Below, in pieces: positions 9,177-17,618 of a stretch of 64,000 nucleotides of DNA (position 1 is the first letter of the stretch; the number at the start of each line of letters is the position of its first letter). The DNA is from UBA6623 sp965226435 (GTDB lineage: Bacteria; Acidobacteriota; Terriglobia; Bryobacterales; UBA6623). A program made the translations under genes and the position numbers. The notes under the pieces were generated by a model. It saw only the letters and a list, made by a program, of their open reading frames with translations, was not told the DNA's origin and made no database searches. The stretch lies in assembly GCA_965226435.1 (NCBI GenBank), contig CBDDCY010000009.1, forward strand, positions 372,001 to 436,000, in the 5' to 3' direction.

Positions 9177-9395
9177 ATGAAAGCGATCGAAGAGACGCTC
9201 GAAGCTCTGCGCTACATCAAGGCCGCCGGAGGCGTCGAGTCTTTGCATATGTCGTTCTACAAGAACGCGGACCTCGGCAACGACGGCGTTTGGGATGTAT
9301 GGGCGCTCGAGAGTCCCTCAATGCCGTGGTACTTTCGGGGACACCCTCACGTTCACTGCTGGGTCAATATCCGTCCGCCGCGACCGACCGCGTAA
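9177..9395 (+). CDS. Small hypothetical protein
   Basis: A 72-residue unknown protein. It has a helical start (AIEETLEALRYIKAAGG) and an aromatic-rich second half (SFYKNADLG, W-D-V-W-A-L-E, HPHVHCWV). The composition looks like a folded small protein rather than noise, with two His-x-His-type spacings near the end. It precedes the DUF1801-like gene by 21 bp on the same strand, so the two may be co-transcribed. No domain recognised. Confidence 0.45.
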   Translation: MKAIEETLEALRYIKAAGGVESLHMSFYKNADLGNDGVWDVWALESPSMPWYFRGHPHVHCWVNIRPPRPTA

Positions 9396-9416
9396 ACCGA
9401 GACGACATACGGCACA

Positions 9417-9818
9417 ATGGCCGCTCGCAACACCAAAACCACCCAATCCGAGAGTGCGTCGACACGGGATTTCGGTGACACCTATGAGAGGCTGCGCGCG
9501 ATCCCGCAGCCGCTCGATCGCAAACTGGATGTCCGCAAAGACAACGACGCCGAGTACGAGTCCTGGTGCCGCGAGAAATTGGAAGGCCGCGAAATCTTCT
9601 TCGCCGGTGTCAGCGAAAAGAAGCGCTACGTATCATTCCATCTGTTTCCCGTTTGCACGAACCCGGAGTTACTGGAAGGGATGGCGCCGGAACTCAGGAA
9701 ACGGCTGCAAGGGAAGTCGTGTTTCAATTTCACGCGCCTTGAAAAGCCGCTTGAGCGCGAACTGCGAAAGCTCACGAAGGCCGGTTTCGATTGCTACCGC
9801 AAGCGTGGACTGATCTAA
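9417..9818 (+). CDS. DUF1801/YdhG-like protein
   Basis: A 133-residue protein. The core KKRYVSFHLFPVCTNPELLEG, then PELRKRLQGKSCFNF, and a closing LTKAGFDCYRKRGL match the pattern I know from small DUF1801-type (YdhG/YjbR-like fold) proteins, which often pair a YVSYHLMPVY strand with an MQGKSCFNF strand. Function is unknown for this subgroup; it is probably a cytoplasmic small-ligand or structural domain. It converges with the VOC gene downstream. Confidence 0.65.
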   Translation: MAARNTKTTQSESASTRDFGDTYERLRAIPQPLDRKLDVRKDNDAEYESWCREKLEGREIFFAGVSEKKRYVSFHLFPVCTNPELLEGMAPELRKRLQGKSCFNFTRLEKPLERELRKLTKAGFDCYRKRGLI

Positions 9819-9824
9819 GGAGGC

Positions 9825-9851
9825 AGCCCAGGCTACACCCCCGGCTGGGCT
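9825..9851. terminator. Hairpin between convergent genes
   Basis: Seven-pair stem AGCCCAG/CTGGGCT with a 13-base loop in the 41-bp gap between the DUF1801-like gene and the VOC gene. No U-tract follows on either strand, so termination is plausible from position only. Confidence 0.35.
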
Positions 9852-9859
9852 CGCGCGGG

Positions 9860-10276
9860 CTAGCTATCCGGCTCGACCCAAGGGTCGTAGGAGCCGAAAC
9901 ACCAAAGATGACCCTCCGGGTCGCGCGCGGCGTAGAAGAGACCTCGGCCCTCTTGATCCTCGATCGGCGTTACGATCTCGGCTCCGGCCGCCGCCGCTCG
10001 TTTGTAATGCGCGTCACCGGCTTCCACGACGATGTATGGGCTTTGCGTCACGCGGTCGCCCTTGTTCGGTACGGCCAATAGCTTGCCGAACTCATCGTCG
10101 CGCGCCGTTCCCAACATGATCATTCCGTTGCCCAGCGTGAGCTGAGCGTGCCGAACGGTTCCGCCCTCGCCTCCCACGACCAGACGTCTCTCGAACCCAA
10201 ATGCTTCGCAAAGCCAATCGATCGCCGCCGGCGCGTCCTTGTAGCGGATGGCGGGGATGATATTGCCTTTTGTCAT
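9860..10276 (-). CDS. VOC (glyoxalase/bleomycin-resistance) family protein
   Basis: A 138-residue protein with the paired beta-alpha-beta-beta-beta layout of the vicinal oxygen chelate superfamily. It starts NIIPAIRYKDAPAAIDWLCEAFGFE, a typical first module, then has AQLTLGNGMIMLG, and ends with YAARDPEGHLWCFGSYD, where the E-G-H is a usual metal- or ligand-contact position. The substrate cannot be told. It lies 12 bp downstream of the YjbQ-like gene on the same strand, so they probably form a two-gene operon. Confidence 0.8.
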   Translation of the reverse strand: MTKGNIIPAIRYKDAPAAIDWLCEAFGFERRLVVGGEGGTVRHAQLTLGNGMIMLGTARDDEFGKLLAVPNKGDRVTQSPYIVVEAGDAHYKRAAAAGAEIVTPIEDQEGRGLFYAARDPEGHLWCFGSYDPWVEPDS

Positions 10277-10288
10277 GTCGATTCCACC

Positions 10289-10699
10289 TCAGCTCGCTGA
10301 GCGCGTAACTTGTACCTGGATCGTCCTTGTCCGCGGCCGATTATCAAAATCGAGCAATATCACCTGCTGCCAAGTTCCCAGGGTGAGTTTCCCGCCGACA
10401 ATGGGAATCGACAGCGACGGCTTCATCAGCGCCGCTCGCAAATGGGAGAACCCGTTGCCGTCGCCCCAAGCCTCGTTGTGTTGGTAATCGGCGTCCGTCG
10501 GAGCAATCCGATCGAGGGCCGCCTTAAGATCAGCCACGGCCCCCGGTTCGTATTCGATCGTCGACAAAGCCGCCGTCGAGCCGACGACAAAAACATGCGC
10601 GACACCTTCCACGACGTCCGCCGTCTCGCAGATCTGTCGAACCTCGGCCGAGATGTCGAGGATATCCGTGAAACCGCGTGTCGAAACGGTGAACTCCAT
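10289..10699 (-). CDS. YjbQ/UPF0047 family protein
   Basis: A 136-residue protein with the UPF0047 pattern: STRGFTDILDIS near the start, VFVVGSTAALSTIEYEP, a central HNEAWGDGNGFSHLRAAL, then PIVGGKLTLGTWQQVILLDFDNRPRTR. The conserved His, Glu and Gly-Asp-Gly residues are present. Some members have weak thiamine-phosphate synthase activity, but the physiological role is uncertain. ATG at 10699 was chosen because it begins directly before the conserved core; a longer frame upstream adds 29 residues without family resemblance. Likely co-transcribed with the VOC gene. Confidence 0.8.
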   Translation of the reverse strand: MEFTVSTRGFTDILDISAEVRQICETADVVEGVAHVFVVGSTAALSTIEYEPGAVADLKAALDRIAPTDADYQHNEAWGDGNGFSHLRAALMKPSLSIPIVGGKLTLGTWQQVILLDFDNRPRTRTIQVQVTRSAS

Positions 10700-10793
10700 C
10701 CCTGTATCATCGAACGGTTCACGAAAACCGGACAAGCAAGCGCGTTGATGAAGGGTCTCGGGGCGGGGTTCGCCGCGCCTCCCCAAAGCGTTG

Positions 10794-12272
10794 TCAGGCG
10801 AGGATCTGCTTCACCACATGCGCCGGCTCGACGCCCGTCAGCTTGGCGTCGAGACCCTGGAACTTGTGGGTGAAGCGCTCGTGATCGATTCCAAACAGGT
10901 GCATGATCGTCGCCTGGAAATCGCGGATGTGAACAGGGTCCTTGACGATGTTGTAGGAGAAATCGTCGGTTTCCCCGTGCACCACGCCGCCTTTGACGCC
11001 GCCGCCAGCCATCCACAGGCTGTAGCAGCGTGGGTGATGATCGCGGCCGTAGTCGGTGGGCGTCAGCTTACCCTGCGAATAAATCGTGCGGCCGAATTCG
11101 CCGCCCCAGATCACCAGCGTGTCTTCAAACAACCCGCGTTCCTTGAGGTCTTGGATCAAGGCGTAACTGGCCATATCCGCGTCCTTGGCTTGCGCCGGCA
11201 GAACTTCCGGCGCGAACGAATGCACGTCCCAGCCGCGGTGGTAGATCTGCACGAATCGCGTGCCGCGTTCGATCAACCGGCGCGCCATCAGCGCGGCGTT
11301 TTGGAATTTTCCAGGTTGCTTGGCTTCCTCGCCCCATCGCTTGAAAGTGCTCTCCGGTTCGCTGGATAGATCGCTCATCTCCGGGACCGAGGCCTGCATT
11401 CGAAAAGCCATCTCATACTGTTCGATGCGGGCCAGCGTCTCCGGGTCGCCGATCTTTTCGTGCTGAATGCGATTGAGCTCGTTGAGCCCGTCCAGCATCT
11501 TGCGGCGAACATCGGTCGACACGCCGGCCGGATTCTTGACATACAGCACGGGGTCGGCTCCGGCGCGCAGGCCGACGCCCGCGTATTTCGCGGAAAGGAA
11601 ACCCGCGCTCCACAGCCGCGCCGAAATCGCCTGCACGCCCGCTTTTGGGTGGCTGCGTTCGGCGTTCATGACGGCGAAAGTCGGCAGGTCTTGGTTCATG
11701 CTTCCGAGCCCATAGGCCAACCAAGAACCGATGCAGGGCAGGCCGGCCACTTGGCGGCCGGTCTGAATAAACGTGATCGCCGGCTCATGATTGATGGCCT
11801 CTGTATTCATCGAACGGATGACGGCGATGTCGTCGGCCATCTTCGCGACGTTTGGCAGAATTTCGGATATCCACGTCCCGCTCTCGCCGTGTTGGTTGAA
11901 TTTGAACACGGAGGGTGCGATTGGGAAACGCGACTGCCCCGACGTCATCGTCGTCAGACGCTGGCCCTTACGGATCGAGTCCGGCAGGTCCTTGTCGTAC
12001 CAATCCTTCATCTTGGGCTTGTAATCGAGCAGGTCCATCTGCGGCGGCGCGCCCATCGCGTGCAGGTAGATACAGCGCTTGGCCTTCGGCGCGAAATGCG
12101 GCAGAAACGGCAGACCGCCGATCGCTTCATCGGCCTTGGGGCTGCCCAGCCCGCTCTCGGCCATCAGGCTCGCCAGAGCAATGCCGCCGATGCCGCGCGC
12201 TCCGCGGGCGAAAAACTGCCTACGGGTTTCAGCCAGTACGGTTTCGTCAACGGCTTTGTCGAATGGATGCAT
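10794..12272 (-). CDS. DUF1501 family exported protein
   Basis: A 492-residue protein of the sulfatase-like DUF1501 family common in planctomycetes, Acidobacteria and Verrucomicrobia. The N-terminus carries a twin-arginine-like signal (RRQFFARGARGIGGIAL). Family marks: KRCIYLHAMGAPPQMDLLDYKP, INHEPAITFIQTGRQVAGLP, GTRFVQIYHRGWDVH, VIWGGEFGRTIYSQG and YGRDHHPRC, giving Asp and His residues usual for alkaline-phosphatase-fold metal sites. It follows the PSD1 cytochrome gene by 59 bp on the same strand, the classical pairing of these families. They are thought to act together in the periplasm, perhaps in polymer or sulfated-glycan breakdown, but no reaction is established. Confidence 0.9.
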   Translation of the reverse strand: MHPFDKAVDETVLAETRRQFFARGARGIGGIALASLMAESGLGSPKADEAIGGLPFLPHFAPKAKRCIYLHAMGAPPQMDLLDYKPKMKDWYDKDLPDSIRKGQRLTTMTSGQSRFPIAPSVFKFNQHGESGTWISEILPNVAKMADDIAVIRSMNTEAINHEPAITFIQTGRQVAGLPCIGSWLAYGLGSMNQDLPTFAVMNAERSHPKAGVQAISARLWSAGFLSAKYAGVGLRAGADPVLYVKNPAGVSTDVRRKMLDGLNELNRIQHEKIGDPETLARIEQYEMAFRMQASVPEMSDLSSEPESTFKRWGEEAKQPGKFQNAALMARRLIERGTRFVQIYHRGWDVHSFAPEVLPAQAKDADMASYALIQDLKERGLFEDTLVIWGGEFGRTIYSQGKLTPTDYGRDHHPRCYSLWMAGGGVKGGVVHGETDDFSYNIVKDPVHIRDFQATIMHLFGIDHERFTHKFQGLDAKLTGVEPAHVVKQILA

Positions 12273-12331
12273 GGTAATTCTCCGTGAAATCTTCGTCGCG
12301 ACGGTTCGAGTCGGTCGGTGCTCGTCGGTCG

Positions 12332-15300
12332 CTACTTGTTCAATACTTCGTCCAGATTCAGTAGTTGGTTAGCCACCATGGTGAGCGCCGCCGATTCTAC
12401 CGCCGGCAGAGCCTGGTCGGGCTCGGACTCCCCGGTCGCGAGCAACAGCGCGGCTTCGTCGCCATTGGCACCATAGTAACTCAAAAACTGTTCATAAGCA
12501 CGCTTGGCCACCTCGCGCTCTTCGGCCTCGAGCGAACGCGCCATCACGCGCATCGTCATGTAATCGAGGCGTCGATCGAAGTCGTCACCCATCTCTTCGA
12601 TGGCTTCCTGGGCTAAGAAACGGGCCGCTTCGACGAACTGCGGATCGTTGAGCGTCACCAGCGCCTGCAAGGGCGTATTCGTGCGCTCGCGCCGGACCGT
12701 GCAGCTCTCGCGCGTCGGCGCGTTGAAAACGTCCATGGACGCCGGCGGCGCGGATCGCTTCCAGAACGTGTACATGCTGCGGCGGTAGAGTTTATCGCCG
12801 TGGTCTTGCTTGTAGTCGCGTGTGTTGCTGCCCAGCATCGCAACCGTTTCCCACACGCCCTCGGGTTGATAGGGCTTGACGCTTGGGCCGCCGATCCTCG
12901 CATTCAACAACCCGCTCGAAGCCAGCGCATAGTCGCGAATCACTTCCGCGTCCATCCGGAATCGCGGGCCTCTGGAGAGCAGACGGTTCTCGGCGTCTTT
13001 TTCGAGTTTCTCGGGCGTCGTCGCCACGGTTTGGCGGTATGCCGCCGAAGTGAGCATCAGGCGGAACAATTGCTTCACATCCCAACCGCCGTCGCGAAAA
13101 TCGGCCGCCAGCCAGTCGAGCAGCTCGGGATGCGACGGCGGCTCGCCCTGCGAACCGAAGTCTTCGCTCGTCTTGACCAGCCCGGTCCCGAAAACCTCCT
13201 GCCAAAAGCGATTGACCGTCACTCGGGGAGTCAGCGGATTGTTGTCAGCCACGAGCCAACGCGCCAAGCCCATGCGGTTGCGCGGCGCCGAGGCCGGCAT
13301 CGGCGGCAAGGCGGGCGGCGTCTCGGCGGTCACCAAGTCCCGCTTCTGGTCATACATCCCGCGATCGAGGATGTGCGCCTCGGGCATTTTCCCGGCGACC
13401 TCTTGCATCACATGCGTGACGCCTCCGCGGCGGCGGATTTCGCGATAATCGAGTCCCGCCTCGCGGCGAGCGGCCAGCAGCTTGCGATACTTCTTGCTCT
13501 TGAGATTCAAGTAGTAAAGCCGTAGCGCCTCGCGCTGCTCGGCGCTGAGTTGCTCGGGAGTTTTCGCGCGCGCCGCCTCGATCGCCGACCAGCGTGACAC
13601 CACTCGCGCTTCCTCGGCATTCACGGCGCGGTTGAAAACGCGGAAGTCGGCGATGGCGCCGCCGGCGAAGAACGCGGGCTCGTAAGTGTCCTCGGACTCC
13701 CGAGTACTCTTGCCCAGCAGGAACGGTTGATCGGTCTGAATCGTTCCCTTAATCTTTTTGAAGTATTCACTGCCTTGGGTCGGCAGCACCTCGCCGTTGA
13801 GGAAAAGGTCGAGCCCGGCTCGCTCTCCGCTGCCGTCGTAGGTCACGGTGATGTGGTTCCAACTGCCCATCTCGAGCTGCTGCAGATGCCCGGTGTAAAT
13901 CTCAACGGTCTCACCCTTGTCTCCGTAAAGATGAAAACCGGGTAAGCGCGCGAGAAACGCGCTGATCGTCAAAGCCCATCCGCGGTTTTCGTCCTCTTGA
14001 TCGATTTGGCTCAGCACCGCGAAGCGGCCTTCCTCTTTCGGCATGAAAAGCTCGATCGCCAGCGAAAACGGCTTCTCGGCGTCAAGCGGGAAGTTCGGCA
14101 GTTCCGTTGACGCCTCGTCGGCGAAGTGAATCGCTTTACGTCCCGGCTGGGGGCCTTCTCCGAGCGTGACGCCTTCGTTCAATTCGACCTTCGTCTTCTT
14201 GCCGCGGATCATCGCGTAGGGCTCGTCGCCGACCGCGAGCGTGAAGATCTCCGCGTCGGCTCCGAGAGGCGCGCTCAGAGAGCGATACTCGCCTTTGTTG
14301 AGCCATGCTTCGAATTTGGCTTCCGACGAGGCGGCCGTCCGCGCGATCTTTCGCTCGATCTCGGCCATTCGCTTCTTGAGCGACTCCAGACGAGGACGGT
14401 CCCGCACGCTCGGCACCACCACGATCGGAGGCGGATCCGACACATTGCCGTCCATCACGTACTGCGTCGTGTTGCGGAAAAACGCCGTCAGCGCGTAGAA
14501 GTCCTTCTGGGCAATCGGGTCGAACTTGTGGTCATGGCAAGTGGCGCACCCCACGGTCAGCCCGAGCCAAACCAGCCCGGTCGTATCGGCGCGGTCCTTC
14601 GCGTAAATAGCTTCGTACTCTTCGTCGATGATCCCGGCTTCATTCGTCGTCACATTGCAGCGGTGGAATCCGGTGGCGACGAGCTGATCGAGTTTCGGGT
14701 TCGGCAACAGGTCGCCGGCGATCTGCTCGACGGTGAACTCATCAAACGGCAGATTTCGGTTGAACGCCCCAATCACCCAATCGCGGTACGGCCACATTTC
14801 GCGGTAGTTGTCGACGTGAATCCCGTGCGTGTCGCCGTAACGAGCCGCGTCCAGCCAATAGCGCCCGCGGTGCTCTCCCCAGTGCTCGGACTCCAGCAAG
14901 TGATCGACATACTTCTCATACGCGCCGTCGGAGGAATCATCCACAAACGCTTCGACCAAGCCCGGTTCCGGCGGCAGGCCGGTCAAATCCAGTGCGGCTC
15001 TGCGTGCCAACGTGCGCCGGTCGGCTTCCCGCGCCGGCGAAAGACCCGCGTCTTCGAGCCGCGCGAGGATGAAACGGTCAATCGGGTTGCGCGCCCAGGC
15101 CGCGTTTTCGACCTCCGGTTCGGCGGGACGTTCAAGCGGCCGAAACGACCAATGCTGATCCCATGACGCGCCTTCCGCGATCCAGCGCTTGAGGATGTCG
15201 ATCTGCTCCTCGGTCAATTCCTTCTTCGAGTACGCCGGCGGCATGCGCATCATCTCGTCGGAGTGCTTAGCGCGCTGGTAGAGCAGACTCTTCTCGATAT

Positions 15301-15559
15301 CGCCGGCGACAATCGCCGCGCCGTTTTCGCGTTGGGTGAAAGCACCCTCCCGGGTATCCATGCGCAGCCCCGCCATGCGGGTTGCCTCGTCGGGGCCGTG
15401 GCACTGAAAACACTTGTCGGAAAGGATTGGTCTCACATCACGTTGAAAGTCAACGGTTTTCGCGGCCTCGGCCGGAGACGCCGAAAATAACAACGCGACC
15501 AAGAAACAGGAAACAACCAGGGCAACACGATGAGTGGAAACAGACATGACGGAATTCAA
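12332..15559 (-). CDS. PSD1/DUF1549/DUF1553 planctomycete-type cytochrome with LamG domain
   Basis: A 1075-residue exported protein. A signal peptide occupies residues 1-33 (ends SPAEAA). A PSCyt1 c-type haem motif CFQCH is at 50-54, followed by PPAYSKKELTEEQIDILKRWI. DUF1549 spans about 155-380 and includes a second CATCH motif at 338-342 within a C-x-x-C-H-D-H-K-F-D-P block. A LamG/concanavalin-like insertion is at about 440-640 (GSWNHITVTYDGSG). DUF1553 is C-terminal (NRFWQEVFGTGLVKTSEDFGSQG, FRMDAEVIRDYALASSGLL). The domain order is the family norm, with the LamG insert as an optional extra. An ATG four codons in is an equally good start. It probably donates electrons to or works with the adjacent DUF1501 protein; substrate unknown. 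Confidence 0.92.
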   Translation of the reverse strand: MNSVMSVSTHRVALVVSCFLVALLFSASPAEAAKTVDFQRDVRPILSDKCFQCHGPDEATRMAGLRMDTREGAFTQRENGAAIVAGDIEKSLLYQRAKHSDEMMRMPPAYSKKELTEEQIDILKRWIAEGASWDQHWSFRPLERPAEPEVENAAWARNPIDRFILARLEDAGLSPAREADRRTLARRAALDLTGLPPEPGLVEAFVDDSSDGAYEKYVDHLLESEHWGEHRGRYWLDAARYGDTHGIHVDNYREMWPYRDWVIGAFNRNLPFDEFTVEQIAGDLLPNPKLDQLVATGFHRCNVTTNEAGIIDEEYEAIYAKDRADTTGLVWLGLTVGCATCHDHKFDPIAQKDFYALTAFFRNTTQYVMDGNVSDPPPIVVVPSVRDRPRLESLKKRMAEIERKIARTAASSEAKFEAWLNKGEYRSLSAPLGADAEIFTLAVGDEPYAMIRGKKTKVELNEGVTLGEGPQPGRKAIHFADEASTELPNFPLDAEKPFSLAIELFMPKEEGRFAVLSQIDQEDENRGWALTISAFLARLPGFHLYGDKGETVEIYTGHLQQLEMGSWNHITVTYDGSGERAGLDLFLNGEVLPTQGSEYFKKIKGTIQTDQPFLLGKSTRESEDTYEPAFFAGGAIADFRVFNRAVNAEEARVVSRWSAIEAARAKTPEQLSAEQREALRLYYLNLKSKKYRKLLAARREAGLDYREIRRRGGVTHVMQEVAGKMPEAHILDRGMYDQKRDLVTAETPPALPPMPASAPRNRMGLARWLVADNNPLTPRVTVNRFWQEVFGTGLVKTSEDFGSQGEPPSHPELLDWLAADFRDGGWDVKQLFRLMLTSAAYRQTVATTPEKLEKDAENRLLSRGPRFRMDAEVIRDYALASSGLLNARIGGPSVKPYQPEGVWETVAMLGSNTRDYKQDHGDKLYRRSMYTFWKRSAPPASMDVFNAPTRESCTVRRERTNTPLQALVTLNDPQFVEAARFLAQEAIEEMGDDFDRRLDYMTMRVMARSLEAEEREVAKRAYEQFLSYYGANGDEAALLLATGESEPDQALPAVESAALTMVANQLLNLDEVLNK

Positions 15560-16420
15560 CCTCGGATCCTACCCTCTATAGCAGTTCTTAGGCCAAACAG
15601 CCGGTCTGCCGACCCTCGGACTCCTACCCGTATCTTAGCCGGTTCGGGCATTCTCAGGGTACGCGGCATGAATATGAGAGATAGGCCTCGCCCCGGTGCG
15701 CGATCTTGCTAAGGCCGGCACGCGATGTGGCGCGCGCTCTTCATCTCGAAGTGCCCATGTCATCCCGCCAACGCGACAGGGAAATCCACGCGGTTGAGCA
15801 GGATATCGATGGCGGTGTCGTCGATTAGCGCACTGTCTCGGGGCAGAATCAGCAGGCTCGGTTTTTTCTTGCGCAGAACCCGCAACAGATCCTCGCCGGT
15901 CTCCACGCTTCCCCGGTAGGCGGCGACGGGCAGGCCCCGCGCGTCGACCCACGAGGGCGGCCCGCGGGATCCGTTCCGCCGTTCTTCGCGCCGCCCTCAG
16001 TCGATGTCCCGGCGACCAAGATGTCCACCGGCTGACCGAGGTCCTCGGCAATGCGCAGCCCGATCCGCAAGGCGCGGTGTCCGGCGGGTGTTTCGTCGCA
16101 GACCACCAGAACCGCTTCGCCCTCGGGAAGCGCCGAGATCGGAGGGGTTTGTTCGTGCCCCACGATCAGCAAGTCGGCTTCTTCGGAAGCTCCGATGGTA
16201 GAGAGTGTTAAGCCGCCGCGTTTGACGCGGAAAGACCAGCGTAAGTCGGCCTGCTTCGCTCGCTCTTCCACCGCGCCGCGCAACAGCTCGGCCCTCGCTC
16301 GGAGCGAGCGTTCGATCTCTGGGACCTCGATCCGCCGCGGCGCGGAGGAGTACGCCGTTTCTTGCGCGCAAGGCAGTTCCGCGAGCCGCAACAGATCGAC
16401 ATCCTCAACGAACAATCCGC

Positions 16421-17460
16421 CTACTGAGTCTCGCTTAATATTCTGTCAACGAGACAAAGAGAAGACTGTTTCCAGAAAGCGGTAATCAAGCGCGGTTTGC
16501 GGCGCATACGCCGCAGCGCTTTGCGGGCGCGCTCGTCGAGTTCCCAGTAGTCCTTCGGGCAGACGTTGGGCAACTCGTGCTGCTTCCAGTACGCCCAAAT
16601 GTATTCCACCGGGTTCAACTCCGGCGCATAGGGCGGCAAGTACTCCGTTGCGATGTGATCCTCGGAGAGCTGGATGAACTCCCGCACCAGGCGGCTGCGG
16701 TGCGCCGGCAGCCGGTCCCAGACGATCAGCAGTGGGCCGTCGATGTGGCGCAGCAAAGCCTTCAGGAAGTCGATGACCTCCAGCTCGCCGATCGCGCCGG
16801 GATAGAGCCGGAAGTAAAAGTTGCGCAACGTCAGCCCGGCCGACACCGACAGCTTGTCCCAGTTGAAGTTGAACTCCAACACCGGTGTCTCGCCGCGCGG
16901 CGCCCAGGTGCGGCAACGATGCGGCTTCTGACTCAATCCGCTTTCGTCGATGAAGACGATCGTACGTTCTTCTTTGCGGGCTTTTTTTTAATGGCCGGCC
17001 AAGTCTTGCGCTGCCAGCCGCGGATGGCCTCTTCGTTGCGCTCCCGCGCTTTGCCGACGGGCCGTTGCGGGCTCCAACCGAGCGCCCGCGGGATCTTCCA
17101 GACATGGCCCTCGTGATAGCGCACGCCGAACTCGTCTCCGATCAGACGAGCGACCCGCGGACAGCTCCACAGCGGCGTCGGGAAGCCGTGCGCCTCGGGG
17201 CCTTCCAGCAGCAACGCCTCGAGGCGTTCGAGCTGCGCGGCGTCCAACAGCGGCTTACGGCCGGCGCGGCCGGCCTGGCGCAACCCGGCTTCGCCGTCAC
17301 GCCGGTATCGTCGCAGCCACTCGCTGACGCTTTGCCGCGCGACCTTCAATCGCCTCGCTGTCTCGGACTGACTACAGCCTTGCTCGACCAACCGGATCGC
17401 TTTGAAACGGCGCTTCTCCAGGGCCTCGAAATCCCGCCGTACGCCTTTTGTATTTCCCAT
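16421..17460 (-). CDS. IS630 transposase made by frameshifting at an A8 tract
   Basis: Two frames make one DDE transposase. The first (from ATG 17460, MGNTKGVRRDFEAL) has a helix-turn-helix (CSQSETARRLKVARQSVSEWLRRY segment) and a winged region, and runs to about residue 165. The second contains all three catalytic blocks: FIDESGL, IVWDRLPAH and LNPVEYIW. They join at a run of eight A on the minus strand (16982-16989), a typical slippery site of IS630-family elements, giving ...PAIKKK-ARKEERTIVFIDESG. Programmed frameshifting is therefore more likely than damage, and the enzyme may be functional. The start at 17460 was preferred to an upstream GTG because family members begin near this point. 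Confidence 0.85.
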
Positions 17461-17515
17461 ACATACAAAGACGTACGTACCCCAAAAAGGTGTCACTTTA
17501 TTTTGCGAGACTCAA
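16424..17515 (-). mobile_element. IS630-family insertion sequence, 1,092 bp, flanked by TA
   Basis: Ends share an imperfect inverted repeat: left tgagtctcgcttaatattct and right (complement) tgagtctcgcaaaataaagt, with a ten-base exact core. Each end abuts a TA dinucleotide (16422-16423 and 17516-17517), the target duplication expected for the IS630/Tc1 superfamily. It lies inside the universal-stress-like gene in the same orientation as that gene. The transposase stop TAG (16421-16423) is completed by the target TA plus one flanking G, so the ORF runs to the very tip of the element. Confidence 0.9.
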
Positions 17516-17618
17516 TAGTTCGGTCTGAAACCGCGTCGCCAGCGCCGCCGCGGCCTCGAGCGCGGCGCGGCTCCGGCGTGACACATCCATCACAACCACA
17601 ATGCGGGCGATTTCCAGT

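Noticed and set aside
14126..15166. Long + strand open frame opposite the PSD1 cytochrome gene
   Set aside because: It is antisense to a strong family match, has arginine-rich low-complexity text and no recognisable motif; a GC-codon shadow.
16446..17105. Third-frame minus ORF inside IS630
   Set aside because: Arg/Gly/Ala-rich shadow with no motif; the real product is read in the other two frames.
16933..17496. Treating the two IS630 frames as a dead transposase
   Set aside because: They join at an A8 run, the normal programmed frameshift site for such elements, and all catalytic blocks are intact.
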